DNA from: Spirochaetaceae bacterium
GTDB taxonomy: Bacteria; Spirochaetota; Spirochaetia; DSM-27196; SLST01
DNA: 58,732 nucleotides
Reading direction: 5' to 3'
Assembly: GCA_007118855.1 (NCBI GenBank)
Contig: SKQU01000259.1
Location: 1 to 58,732 of the forward strand
Positions 7,864-17,426 of the stretch are shown piece by piece; position 1 is the stretch's first letter, and each line of letters opens with the position of its first letter. The notes below the pieces were generated by a model, which worked only from the letters and a program-made list of their open reading frames with translations, made no database searches and was not told the origin of the DNA. A program made the position numbers and the translations under genes.

Positions 7864-8709
7864 ATGATCGACCTGCACGCGCATTCCACCGCCTCCGACG
7901 GCTCTCTGACACCGACGCAGCTCATCTCGCTCGCGCAGTCGGAGGGGCTTGCCGCGATCGCCCTGACCGACCACGATACGGTGGCCGGCCTCGACGAAGC
8001 CGCGCGGGCGGCCCGCAGCCTCGGCATCGGGTTCGTACCGGGAGTCGAACTGGAGGTGGAATGGGACACGGGGGTCTTCCACCTCCTCGGGCTCGGTCTC
8101 TCTCACTGGGACGGCAGGTTCGAGACCCGGCTCGTAGAGATCCGTACCCGGCGCACGCGCCGAAACAGGGCGATGGTGGACCTCCTCCGGAGGGCGGGAA
8201 TCCCCATCACCTACGATGAGCTCGTCCGGATCGCCGGACATGATACGGTGGGCCGGCCCCACTTCGCGCAGTGGCTCGTACAGCACGGGACCGTCACGAC
8301 AATGCAGGAAGCCTTTGACACGATGATCGGAGAGGGACAACCGTTCTATCTGCCCAAGGAGGGCGAGAGCGTGGGCAGGACATGCGATATGATCCATGGC
8401 GCCGGAGGCCGCGCGGTCCTCGCGCACCCGCAGACGCTGCGGCTCGGCTGGGACGAGCTGGTCAAATCGCTGAAACGGTGGCGCGGCGAAGGACTCGACG
8501 GCGTAGAGGCGTACCACGCGAACCTCGCCGCCCGCGAAGCCCACCGGCTCGCCGCGATCGCAGACGACCTGGGGCTGCTCGTCAGCGCCGGCAGCGACTA
8601 TCACGGGCCGCCGAGAACAGATCGTCGCCTCGGGCGCACCTGCGGCGGTATGGAGATCGACGACCGGTTTCTCGAGCCCTTCGGAGTATACGCACATGAG
8701 CGCGGTTGA
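7864..8709 (+). CDS. PHP-domain metal-dependent phosphoesterase
   Basis: MIDLHAHSTASDGSLTP...ALTDHDTVAGLDEA...VSAGSDYHGP. Confidence 0.92.
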   Translation: MIDLHAHSTASDGSLTPTQLISLAQSEGLAAIALTDHDTVAGLDEAARAARSLGIGFVPGVELEVEWDTGVFHLLGLGLSHWDGRFETRLVEIRTRRTRRNRAMVDLLRRAGIPITYDELVRIAGHDTVGRPHFAQWLVQHGTVTTMQEAFDTMIGEGQPFYLPKEGESVGRTCDMIHGAGGRAVLAHPQTLRLGWDELVKSLKRWRGEGLDGVEAYHANLAAREAHRLAAIADDLGLLVSAGSDYHGPPRTDRRLGRTCGGMEIDDRFLEPFGVYAHERG

Positions 8710-9478
8710 GCGGATCGGGGCGAACGCGATCGGCCGGCTGCGACACTTCATCTACGCGGTCGGCTACGCCGTCGAGGTATTCCGCCAGGTGCCGCGGTTT
8801 CTGACCCGTCGCACGGTGGGCAGCCGCGTCCTGACGATGCAGGTCCTGTTCACCGGAGTCGAGGCGCTCAACGTGATCGCGACCATCAGCCTGGGGATCG
8901 GTACGGTCATCGTGATTCAGGGACTGAGCCTGCTGCCGCAGTTCGGTCAGGGACGGCTCATCTACAGCATTCTCATCATCGTGATCACCCGCGAGCTCGG
9001 GCCTATTCTCACGGCGCTCATCGTCACCGCCCGATCGGGCACCGCGATCGCGACCGAGCTCGGAAACATGGTCGTCAACCACGAGATCGAGGCGTACACG
9101 ATCACGGGTATCAACCCGATTCAGCACATCGTGGTTCCCCGTCTGATCGGCGTGACCCTCAGCACCTTTCTTCTGAACCTCTACTTCAACGTCTTCGGGC
9201 TCCTTGGTTCGTTCGTCGTGACCCAGTTCGTCAACCCAATCTCGGTGGTCGAGTACTGGAGCGGGCTCCTGGAGGCGCTGAGCATGACCGACGTCGCCTC
9301 GAGCGTCGTCAAGAGTCTCGTCTTCGGCGCGATCACCGCGCTGGTGGCGACCTTCTACGGGCTGCAGGTGGAACGCTCGTCGACCGAGATACCGGTCGCG
9401 GCGATCCGCTCGGTCGGGCGCGGCATCACGCTGCTCATCCTGGCGAACGCGGTGATCACCCTCGCCTACTACCTGTGA
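8696..9478 (+). CDS. mlaE: MlaE/YrbE-family ABC transporter permease
   Basis: ITRELGPILTALIVTARSGTAIATELGNMVVNHEIEAYTITGINPIQHIVVPRLIG. Confidence 0.93.
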   Translation: MSAVERIGANAIGRLRHFIYAVGYAVEVFRQVPRFLTRRTVGSRVLTMQVLFTGVEALNVIATISLGIGTVIVIQGLSLLPQFGQGRLIYSILIIVITRELGPILTALIVTARSGTAIATELGNMVVNHEIEAYTITGINPIQHIVVPRLIGVTLSTFLLNLYFNVFGLLGSFVVTQFVNPISVVEYWSGLLEALSMTDVASSVVKSLVFGAITALVATFYGLQVERSSTEIPVAAIRSVGRGITLLILANAVITLAYYL

Positions 9479-9484
9479 GGTTCC

Positions 9485-10312
9485 ATGGAAGAGATGCAAC
9501 CCGACGGGATGATCGCTGCGGCGTGCCGGCTGACCGGCATTACGGTCACCTCAGACTCGGCGCCCATCCTCGAAGAGGTCAGCGTCGACTTTCCCCGCGA
9601 CGCCTGCACCGTGGTCATGGGGCCCTCCGGTTCGGGCAAGAGCACGCTCCTGAAGGTGGCCGCGGGACTGGTCGTTCCGGACGGGGGAACCGTCGAGATC
9701 CTGGGCGTGGATCCGGCACGCGCCACCGACCGCGAGCTGGAGGCGCTGCGCCTCAGAAACGGTTTCGTCTTCCAGGACGGGGCCCTCTGGCAGAACATGA
9801 GCCTGTACGACAACATCGCGCTTCCTCTCCTCTACCACGGGGTGGAAGACGACCCGGCGGCCGTACGTCTTCGCGTACTCACCCTCGCGCGCGAGCTCGG
9901 CGCTACCGCCAGGCTCGACCTTCGCCCGTCGCAGGTCTCCTCGGGAGAGCGCAAGATCATCTCCTTCATACGCGCGATCGCGGCCGACCCGGAGCTGCTG
10001 TTCATGGACGAGCCGACCACGAGCATCGACGCAGAGCGAAATGCACTCCTGATCGCCCGGCTTCGATCGATTCGCAAGCGCGGCGCGACGATCATCGCGG
10101 TCACCCACGACGCCCGGATCGCGAGCCGCATCGCAGACTTCATCCTCGTGATGAAGGAGGGCCGCGTCCTCAGATTCGGGTCGCTGCATGAGATCTCACG
10201 CAGCGGTGATCCTGAAGTCGAGCGTATTCTGACCGATGTTCTAAGTGAGACGGCGACGTACGATGGAGACATCCTTGACCTGCTTGATCCGGATCAGGAC
10301 CCGATCGTGTGA
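9485..10312 (+). CDS. mlaF: MlaF-like ABC transporter ATP-binding protein
   Basis: Walker A MGPSGSGKSTLLK, VSSGERK signature, Walker B LLFMDEPT; directly after mlaE. Confidence 0.9.
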   Translation: MEEMQPDGMIAAACRLTGITVTSDSAPILEEVSVDFPRDACTVVMGPSGSGKSTLLKVAAGLVVPDGGTVEILGVDPARATDRELEALRLRNGFVFQDGALWQNMSLYDNIALPLLYHGVEDDPAAVRLRVLTLARELGATARLDLRPSQVSSGERKIISFIRAIAADPELLFMDEPTTSIDAERNALLIARLRSIRKRGATIIAVTHDARIASRIADFILVMKEGRVLRFGSLHEISRSGDPEVERILTDVLSETATYDGDILDLLDPDQDPIV

Positions 10313-10335
10313 AACTCCGCGATCAGACTCCGGAA

Positions 10336-10364
10336 TTGACGCGGCCCGAAACGTGGGCTAGACT
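10336..10364 (+). promoter_or_regulatory. Sigma70-type promoter inside the mla operon, before mlaD
   Basis: TTGACG (10336-10341), 17-bp spacer, TAGACT (10359-10364). Confidence 0.55.
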
Positions 10365-10373
10365 CGAGGTGGC

Positions 10374-11468
10374 ATGAAACTGCGGTACCGGTATGCGAAT
10401 CAGGTCGTCGGGATCTTCGTCATCGTGGCGGTCGGGCTGGCCGTGACGCTCATCGTGCTGCTCGGCGTGAACCAGCGGTGGTTCCGACGCAACTACGAGT
10501 ACTATGCCAGACTCGACACGGCCAAGGATGTTTCGGTCGGCATGTCGATCACCTTTCGCGGGTTCACGATCGGTCGCGTCCGGGATATCACCCTGACTGA
10601 GACCAACGACGTGCACGTACGGTTCACCATCCAGGACGAGTACATAGACAAGGTCACCCGCGATTCTCTGATCCAGATCGTCGCGAATCCGCTCGGCGGC
10701 GGACAGATCCTCCTCCATCAGGGTCGGCAGCCTACTGAGCCGCTGGCCGAAGGCTCACAGATCCCTACTCACGACTCCAAGCAGGGCCTGCGGCTGCGCG
10801 AGGAGAACCGCGTCATCATACTCCGTGACACCGACCCTATAGCCCAGGCGCTCGGCCAGCTCGATCCTATCCTCACCAACGTGGACCGGGCGCTGCTGAA
10901 CGTCGTCGGACTCACCGAGGAGATCGACCTCGCGCTCCGCGGCGAGTCGGTCGGCCCCATCGGCGCGGCGCTGACGAGCTTCGAGCACGCGGTGGCGGAG
11001 CTCCAGCAGACGGTCGTCCGGGTCAACCGCGTCATCGATGACACCACCGGCCAGGTCGACGTCTTGCTCGGGGACGTCCAGCTCATCGCCGCCAATCTCG
11101 AACAGACGAGCGCGGCGCTTGCGAACCCCACCGGTCTCGTGAAGACGCTGCTCGACCCGCAGGGCAGCATCGCCACACTCCTTGATGACGACAACCGCCT
11201 GTTCGACGACATACTCCTGATCATTGCCTCCCTCGAGCGCAGCATCGCACGTCTCGACGACAGCCTTCTGCAGGTCGCCGGGTTCACCGCCTACCTCAAT
11301 ACGGCCCAACCCCAGATCATGTCCCTGCTCGAAGAGGGACGCCAGACGATCAGCACGGGCAACGCGGTGCTGCAGGGCATCCGCAATAACCCGCTCATCC
11401 GGGGAGGGATTCCTGAGGCAAGAGAACAGCCGACGACGTTCCGCGGCGTCCGCGACGAGGAGTTCTGA
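10374..11468 (+). CDS. mlaD: MlaD/MCE-family protein
   Basis: N-terminal TM, YYARLDTAKDVSVGMSITFRGFTIGRVRDITL MCE domain, long helical C-terminus. Confidence 0.88.
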   Translation: MKLRYRYANQVVGIFVIVAVGLAVTLIVLLGVNQRWFRRNYEYYARLDTAKDVSVGMSITFRGFTIGRVRDITLTETNDVHVRFTIQDEYIDKVTRDSLIQIVANPLGGGQILLHQGRQPTEPLAEGSQIPTHDSKQGLRLREENRVIILRDTDPIAQALGQLDPILTNVDRALLNVVGLTEEIDLALRGESVGPIGAALTSFEHAVAELQQTVVRVNRVIDDTTGQVDVLLGDVQLIAANLEQTSAALANPTGLVKTLLDPQGSIATLLDDDNRLFDDILLIIASLERSIARLDDSLLQVAGFTAYLNTAQPQIMSLLEEGRQTISTGNAVLQGIRNNPLIRGGIPEAREQPTTFRGVRDEEF

Positions 11469-12406
11469 TGCGTGGCGCCGGCCCCTGCGCTCTTGCCTTT
11501 CTGGTCGCGACGGGCCTCCTCGTTTCCTGTTCCACCGCGCCGAGGACGCCTGACACGGTCACCGACGTGAAAGACCGCGCCGCCGAACACGCGGAGTTCG
11601 GCAATCGCTACTATCGCCAGGCGAACTACCAGCAGGCGCTTCGCTTCTTCGAGCTCGCACTCGACGCCAACACGTCGGTGGACCACCTGCCGGGAGTCGC
11701 CCGCGCCCACAATTCGATAGGGAACGTCTACCTGGCCGTGGGCGAGATAGACGCGGCCGAGGCAAGCTTCATGCGCGCCTACCGGATCGCAACCATGCTC
11801 GACGATCCGGACCTGCTGCTGCAAAGCTCATCAAATCTGGGCCAGGCCGCGCTGCGACGCGGGCAGACCGAACTCGCCATGGAGTTTTTCAGCCGCGCGC
11901 TTGACTACCGCCCCCGGGTCACCAGCAGGGCCGACGTCGCGATCATCCTGCACAACATCGCTACCGTGTACAGCCGTCGCGGCGAGACCGAAGCCGCCGA
12001 ACGCCTGCTCCGGGAAGCGATGGCAATCAACACCGCCGAGCGCACCTGGCTCGAGCTCGCGTCCAACCATTACGCGCTCGCGGCGCTCTACAGCAGACAG
12101 GGCCGGTACTCCGAAGCGCGCGCACAGGCGCTTCGTGCCCTCGAGCTCGACAAGCAGGTGGAGAACTCCGTCGGCATAGCCTCCGACCTCAAGGCGCTCG
12201 GGATCATCGCCCGCCGGATGCAAGAGTACGAGTCGGCCGTCGACTATTTCACTCGTGCGCTTCAGGTGAGCGCGACGATCGGCCTGGTCGGCGAAGCAGC
12301 CGACGTTCTGAACCATCTCGCCTCGATCGCAGCGGATCTCGGCCGCAACGGGGAGGCCCAGCGGTATCAAGAACAGCGTGAAGCGCTCCTTCAGGAGGCC
12401 CGATGA
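11468..12406 (+). CDS. TPR-repeat lipoprotein
   Basis: Signal peptide with lipobox LLVSC, then multiple TPR units. Confidence 0.8.
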   Translation: MRGAGPCALAFLVATGLLVSCSTAPRTPDTVTDVKDRAAEHAEFGNRYYRQANYQQALRFFELALDANTSVDHLPGVARAHNSIGNVYLAVGEIDAAEASFMRAYRIATMLDDPDLLLQSSSNLGQAALRRGQTELAMEFFSRALDYRPRVTSRADVAIILHNIATVYSRRGETEAAERLLREAMAINTAERTWLELASNHYALAALYSRQGRYSEARAQALRALELDKQVENSVGIASDLKALGIIARRMQEYESAVDYFTRALQVSATIGLVGEAADVLNHLASIAADLGRNGEAQRYQEQREALLQEAR

Positions 12407-12594
12407 GCAAGCGTGGCGGTTCGATCGCGCGTCTGCTCGCCTGGGCGCTGCTCGCCCTCATCCTGCCGTTCGCCGGCGCTGCGATCGCGTTCCCTTTGTG
12501 GCACCTCGCGGTGAACCATCGCCTCGTCTACACGATCATCGTCGCGCTCGGCCTGACACTGATCGTGGTCGCGGCGCGCCGGAGAGGCGCATGA
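12403..12594 (+). CDS. Small two-TM membrane protein (63 aa)
   Basis: Overlaps both neighbours by 4 nt (ATGA), two hydrophobic segments; collinear in the operon. Confidence 0.6.
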   Translation: MSKRGGSIARLLAWALLALILPFAGAAIAFPLWHLAVNHRLVYTIIVALGLTLIVVAARRRGA

Positions 12595-13505
12595 GCCGGC
12601 CTCGACGGTGCCCGGTCGCGATCCTTGGATGCCTCCTCGTCTTCTGCGCACCGCTCGCCCATCTTCGCGCGGAATACCCGCTGATGGAACGTCTCGATCG
12701 CAGCGATCCGCTCTACCTGCAGCATCAGAACGACATTCAGCACTACTATCGCAGCGCGAGCGCGGGCGACGAACTGCCGCCCCTGCTCATCTACCGCTAC
12801 GACCTGCAGGAGCACGATACGCTCTTCGCCGTCGCGGCAAGGCTGTCCATGCCCTACAGCGCGATCGCGTCGCTGAATCGCCTCACCGGACCCTCGTTCG
12901 ACGAACGGTCGTCAATACTCATCCCGGGCATCCCCGGCATCTATCTTCCTCTGGATCCCGCGTCTGATCTGGAGATGATCATGCACGATCTGCGACGGGA
13001 CAGACCGGCCGACGTGCTCTCGCTGGCACTGCAAGACGGCAGACGGGCATACCGGTTCTACCCCGGAGAGGATTTCCTGGCCGAGGAGCGCACGGCATTC
13101 CTGGGAATGACCTTTCGCCATCCGCTGCCGAACGGCCGGTTGACCTCGCCGTACGGTCCGCGTATCAACCCCATCACCGCGCGCTACACCTTTCACGGCG
13201 GGGCCGATTACGCGGCTCCGGCGGGAACCCCGGTGCTCGCCGCGAGAGGCGGACGGGTGAGCCATACCGGTTCCGACGAGATACTCGGGATCTACATCAT
13301 CGTCGACCACAGCGGCGGCTTCCAGACGCTCTATGGGCACCTGAAGAGCATGCACGTGTCGTTGAACGACGAGGTCCGTTCAGGTATGATTCTAGGGAGG
13401 GTCGGCAGCACCGGGCAGGTAACCGGATCACATCTGCACTTCGAAATACGCCACAACGGCAGAACCCGCGACCCGGAAACCATGGTGCGACAGGACAGAC
13501 GATGA
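12591..13505 (+). CDS. M23-family peptidase with LysM-like N-terminal domain
   Basis: ATG at 12591 starts a signal peptide; HDTLFAVAARLSMPYSAIASLN LysM-like; HGGADYAAPAGTPVLAARGG...HSGGFQTLYGHL...VTGSHLHFEIR. Confidence 0.9.
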   Translation: MSRPRRCPVAILGCLLVFCAPLAHLRAEYPLMERLDRSDPLYLQHQNDIQHYYRSASAGDELPPLLIYRYDLQEHDTLFAVAARLSMPYSAIASLNRLTGPSFDERSSILIPGIPGIYLPLDPASDLEMIMHDLRRDRPADVLSLALQDGRRAYRFYPGEDFLAEERTAFLGMTFRHPLPNGRLTSPYGPRINPITARYTFHGGADYAAPAGTPVLAARGGRVSHTGSDEILGIYIIVDHSGGFQTLYGHLKSMHVSLNDEVRSGMILGRVGSTGQVTGSHLHFEIRHNGRTRDPETMVRQDRR

Positions 13506-14491
13506 AACTGATCACGGCGGCCGCACTGCTCCTCCTCTCCTCACCGTCCTTCGCCGAGACGCTGCGGGGACCCCTCGCCGCCGAGCTCACCGTCACGCCC
13601 GTTGAATCGGCGAGCGCGGAAGGGGTTGGCGTTGAAGGTATCGTGCTGATCCGGATCGACGGAGACCCCCGGTTCCTCGACGCCATCGACATTGAGATCA
13701 CGAGCCCCGCCGCCGTCGCCGAGCATGCGGGCGCCCTGACCCTCTCGGTCGTGGGCCCTATCAGCATGGAGGCTCGCGCCGACGTCGCAAGCGTCGTGGG
13801 CGAGGAGCTTCTGCGCCAGCCCTTGCAGCGCGGCGGAAAGACCTTCTACCAGGTCGTCCTGCGCGATGACGCCGATCCGGACGCGTTGACCACGGTGACC
13901 CGCATAGGCACCGTCGTCCCCCCTCAGACGTTTCCTCTCGCGCTCACGATCGTCCCTCGCATGAAGGGGCTCAGCGAAGCGATCCAGGCTGCTGAGTTCA
14001 CCGTCACGGCGCGTCCGGTGACGCGCAACGTTGCAGCGATAGCGGTCAGATACGTCCACGAGGACGGATCGTTTTTTGACCCCGAGGCCCCGCTCGCCCC
14101 GGACTTCGAGCTCACGATCGACGGACAGGCGGTCAGGGTAGACAGCGAGTACCTGGTGACGCCCGGACTCCACAGACTGCGGCTGCGTTCGCAACGCTAC
14201 CAGGACCAGGAGGTCACGATAGGCGTCGACAGGGGCCGCAGCGTCACCGTTGACGTGCCGCTTCGACTCGCTCTTGCCACGGTCCAGTACATCGTCCCAC
14301 GGGACGCGAGCGTCTACGTGAACGGCCGGCTGCGGGAAGGCTCGAGCGGGGACTTTACCGTACCGCCGGGAGAGCATACAATAGTAGTTGTGATGGGAGA
14401 GTACACGGTGACGCGGCGATTCCGCGTGGAGGAACGGCAGCGGTACTCAGTGTCCGTGACGCTGGATATCGTCATAGAAGAGATCAAGTAA
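13502..14491 (+). CDS. Secreted protein with PEGA-like C-terminal repeats
   Basis: Signal peptide; IVPRDASVYVNGRLREGSSGDFTVPPGEHTIVVVMGEY PEGA-like unit. Confidence 0.6.
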   Translation: MKLITAAALLLLSSPSFAETLRGPLAAELTVTPVESASAEGVGVEGIVLIRIDGDPRFLDAIDIEITSPAAVAEHAGALTLSVVGPISMEARADVASVVGEELLRQPLQRGGKTFYQVVLRDDADPDALTTVTRIGTVVPPQTFPLALTIVPRMKGLSEAIQAAEFTVTARPVTRNVAAIAVRYVHEDGSFFDPEAPLAPDFELTIDGQAVRVDSEYLVTPGLHRLRLRSQRYQDQEVTIGVDRGRSVTVDVPLRLALATVQYIVPRDASVYVNGRLREGSSGDFTVPPGEHTIVVVMGEYTVTRRFRVEERQRYSVSVTLDIVIEEIK

Positions 14492-14581
14492 TGCTCGTCG
14501 TGAGACGATAATCAAGGTGTCGGTTGTTCATTATAGTTCCCCTCCCAGTTTACTATGTGTATGGCCGACGACCTAACGGTT

Positions 14582-14613
14582 GGGCCGGCGCCTCCGGGTG
14601 CCGGCCCTTTTCT
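14582..14613 (+). terminator. Rho-independent terminator after the mla/M23 operon
   Basis: GGGCCGGCGCC-TCC-GGGTGCCGGCCC followed by TTTTCTT. Confidence 0.85.
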
Positions 14614-14674
14614 TAAGACCCTCCGGAGCGCTGAACCATTGCCGGAAGGGCATCCATGAACGGCGCGCAGCCGT

Positions 14675-14703
14675 TTGACACGAACCGCTGCGCTCCGTAA
14701 CCT
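14675..14703 (+). promoter_or_regulatory. Sigma70-type promoter for the class A PBP
   Basis: TTGACA (14675-14680), 17-bp spacer, TAACCT (14698-14703); expected start coincides with the ATG at 14710. Confidence 0.55.
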
Positions 14704-14709
14704 GTAGCT

Positions 14710-17418
14710 ATGCGGTTTAACGGCAGGCGGCGCACCGCCCTGTTCCTCCTTGTGAGTCTTGCTGTCGTAGTAGCCGTGGTCGTCGGGGTTGCGGTCGGAG
14801 CCGCTATCGCGTCGGTCCGGAATATCCAGGAGATCTCCCGATCCACGGAGACCGAATCAGCCTTGCCGTCGGTCCTGATCGACCGGCACGGCCGGGAGAT
14901 CACCGAGCTCTTCGGCGAAGAGAAGCGCACCATCGTCTCCATAGAGGAGCTTCCCCGTCACCTGATCTACGCACTGATCACGCGCGAGGACCGGGCTTTC
15001 TTCCAGCACGGCGGGTTCAACCTCTGGCGGATGACCAGCGCGGCGGCCAATCTGGCCCTGAACTACGTCACCGGCGGTCGTGCCGGATACTTCTCCGGCG
15101 CGAGCACGATCACGCAGCAGCTGGCGAAGATGATGTACACCGACCAGAGCGTCACGATCGCCCGCAAGGTCCATGAGCTGTGGTGGGCGCTCCAGCTCGA
15201 GCGCCATCTCACGAAGTACGAAATCCTGGAGGAGTACTTCAACCGGATGCCCTTCGGGCACGGGACGTACGGGATAGAGGCCGCAAGCCAGTTCTACTTC
15301 GGTCACAGCGCCACGGAGCTCACCGTCGCCGAGTCGGTTCTGCTCGTCCTCCAACTCTCCAGTCCGAGTTTTCGCACCTACTCGCCCATCGCCAATCCGG
15401 AGAATGCCCGCGACCTGCAGCGAGAGATCCTCTCCCAGATGGTCGACCTGGGGTACACGACGCGCGAGCAGGCCGACGCGAGTTTCCAGGCGTACTGGGC
15501 CAACCACGACTACACCCGCAGCGCCAACACGGCGGCCTTCCTGGTACGCCTCGAGCGCGATCCTGCCCCCTGGTTCACCGAGCACGTGCGCATCCGGCTG
15601 CAGGACGAATTGCTGCTCGGGAGCGCCAATATCTACACCGACGGGTATCGAGTCCACACAACACTCGACCTCGACTACCAGAGGGCCGCTCAGCGACACC
15701 TGTGGGCCGGCATCCAGCAGGCCAACGAGACGTACCGCCGCAACCAGGCCGGGAACCAGGAGCGGATCGAGCGCTTCGTTCCCATGGTGGAGATGCTGTC
15801 GGTAGGGTTCGACGTGGAGAACATGCAGGTAGGCAGCGCCGCCGATCGCCGGAACGCAAAGGACTACTTCCGCGACGATCTGTCCCCTATCGTCGACATG
15901 GTCTCCATGATGTTCGACACAGGCGAGCAGGATGCGCTGCGCCAGGTGACCCGGGCGACCTATCTCGAGCGTCGGGCCCTTGCCGACCGAACCCGTGTAG
16001 AGGGTGCGCTCATCACCCTCGAGAACGAGACCGGGCATATCCTCGCGATGGTTGGAGGCAGCCCTTTTGAGGCGGGCAACCAGGTGAACCGGGCGATCAG
16101 CGCGATGCGCCCCCCCGGCAGCGCCTTCAAACCGCTCTACTATGCGGCGGCGATCGACAAGCGGACCGTCACCGCTGCGACCTCCTTTATAGACGCCCCG
16201 ATCGTCTTCTGGAACAACGACGGAACGCCCTACGCCCCCAAGAACTACAACGACGAATGGCGGGGCCCCACCCTCGTGCGTCATGCGCTTGCGACCTCGA
16301 TGAACGTCGTGTCGCTTCGCATACTCGATCAGGTTGGGTTCGCCGACGGACTCGGGACCGCAGGACGACTGCTGGGGCTGAACGAGACGCAGATGGTCCA
16401 GCGAGGGTTCGAGCCGCGCTATCCGGTAGGCCTGGGCACCGTGGCGGTGAGCCCGCTCCTCATGGCGCGAGCCTACGCAACCTTCCCGAGCGGGGGGCGC
16501 GAAGTAATACCCGTCTCGATCCGTTACATAGAAGACCGCCGGGGGAACACAATCCTTTCGCCGGCGCAGGACGTCGCACAGGAGCTCCTGCGAAAGGGGC
16601 CGAACGCGCAGATCGTATCGCCGCAAGCGGCGTACCTGATGGTCGATATGATGAAGAGCACGGTGGAGTACGGTACCTTGCGCAATCGTCGTCTGCTCGT
16701 GGGCGGATTCGACGAGATGCCCATGGCCGGCAAGACCGGCACGACGCAGAACTGGTCGGACGCCTGGACCGTAGGGTTCTCCCCCTACGTGACGACCGCC
16801 GTATGGCTCGGATTCGACCGTGGCGGCAGCAACAGTCTCGGCACCAACCAGACCGGCGCTCAGACCGCCGGGCCCATCTGGGCCTGGTACATGAAGGAGA
16901 TCCACAAGGAACTGCCTCCTCGTGAGTTCGAACGACCGTCAGGGCTCGTCGAGGTCACGGTTACGGCCCAAAGCGGGGCGCTGCCCACGGAAGACTACCG
17001 CGGGAGAACCATCCGCGAACTCTTCATCGCCGGAACCGAGCCCAAGACATTCGACACGGCCGAGACCTTCCATACCGATCGTCGCGACCGAATCGCTTCG
17101 CAGCTCTCCCGGCCCACGTCGCTCACGGCTGCCATAGGCGCTCAGAACTCGATCTTCTCCTCGCCTGCCGATACCGGGTCGCGCGGGAGTGAGCCTTCGG
17201 CCCCGAGCTTCGGCGCCGGCGTCAATCCGTTCCTCGACGATGTCGATGCGGACGTCCGCGAAGAAGCGCCGCCGGAGCCTGTCGAGCCGGAGCCTGTCGA
17301 GCCGGAGCCTGTCGAGCCGGAGCCTGTCGAGCCGGAGCCGGCTGAGGACCCGCTGCACGAGGAGCCGGACGACCCGGACGAGGACGACGACTCTGAACGG
17401 AATCCGTTACTGGACTAG
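14710..17418 (+). CDS. Class A penicillin-binding protein (PBP1A-like) with acidic C-terminal tail
   Basis: GT51 motifs (EDRAFFQHGGFN, STITQQLAKMM, EYFNRMPFGHGTYGIEAAS) and transpeptidase motifs (RPPGSAFKP, SMN, KTGTT). Confidence 0.95.
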   Translation: MRFNGRRRTALFLLVSLAVVVAVVVGVAVGAAIASVRNIQEISRSTETESALPSVLIDRHGREITELFGEEKRTIVSIEELPRHLIYALITREDRAFFQHGGFNLWRMTSAAANLALNYVTGGRAGYFSGASTITQQLAKMMYTDQSVTIARKVHELWWALQLERHLTKYEILEEYFNRMPFGHGTYGIEAASQFYFGHSATELTVAESVLLVLQLSSPSFRTYSPIANPENARDLQREILSQMVDLGYTTREQADASFQAYWANHDYTRSANTAAFLVRLERDPAPWFTEHVRIRLQDELLLGSANIYTDGYRVHTTLDLDYQRAAQRHLWAGIQQANETYRRNQAGNQERIERFVPMVEMLSVGFDVENMQVGSAADRRNAKDYFRDDLSPIVDMVSMMFDTGEQDALRQVTRATYLERRALADRTRVEGALITLENETGHILAMVGGSPFEAGNQVNRAISAMRPPGSAFKPLYYAAAIDKRTVTAATSFIDAPIVFWNNDGTPYAPKNYNDEWRGPTLVRHALATSMNVVSLRILDQVGFADGLGTAGRLLGLNETQMVQRGFEPRYPVGLGTVAVSPLLMARAYATFPSGGREVIPVSIRYIEDRRGNTILSPAQDVAQELLRKGPNAQIVSPQAAYLMVDMMKSTVEYGTLRNRRLLVGGFDEMPMAGKTGTTQNWSDAWTVGFSPYVTTAVWLGFDRGGSNSLGTNQTGAQTAGPIWAWYMKEIHKELPPREFERPSGLVEVTVTAQSGALPTEDYRGRTIRELFIAGTEPKTFDTAETFHTDRRDRIASQLSRPTSLTAAIGAQNSIFSSPADTGSRGSEPSAPSFGAGVNPFLDDVDADVREEAPPEPVEPEPVEPEPVEPEPVEPEPAEDPLHEEPDDPDEDDDSERNPLLD
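17272..17340 (+). repeat. 15-bp in-frame tandem repeat, about 4.5 copies (EPVEP units)
   Basis: ccggagcctgtcgag repeated four times from 17272 plus a partial copy. Confidence 0.95.
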
Positions 17419-17426
17419 GAGTTTCG

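Noticed and set aside
12378-12590. N-terminal extension of the M23 peptidase ORF
   Set aside because: Arg/Pro-rich out-of-character sequence overlapping the 63-aa gene; ATG at 12591 begins a proper signal peptide.
13010-13045. TGGCAC near 13023 as another sigma-54 site
   Set aside because: No TTGC at the correct spacing and it is inside a coding region.
14492-14640. Possible small RNA before the GGCCGG terminator
   Set aside because: No convincing promoter or known RNA fold; simplest reading is the 3' UTR and terminator of the upstream operon.
14857-16905. 682-aa minus-strand ORF antisense to the PBP
   Set aside because: Composition typical of reverse-frame translation (RDRD/HRV-rich) and no motif; the plus strand has complete PBP motifs.
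17272-17340. Possible CRISPR-like repeat array
   Set aside because: Contiguous in-frame 15-bp repeats without spacers.
17222-17358. LRLDR-repeat ORFs on the minus strand
   Set aside because: Reverse reading of the EPVEP repeat in the PBP tail.
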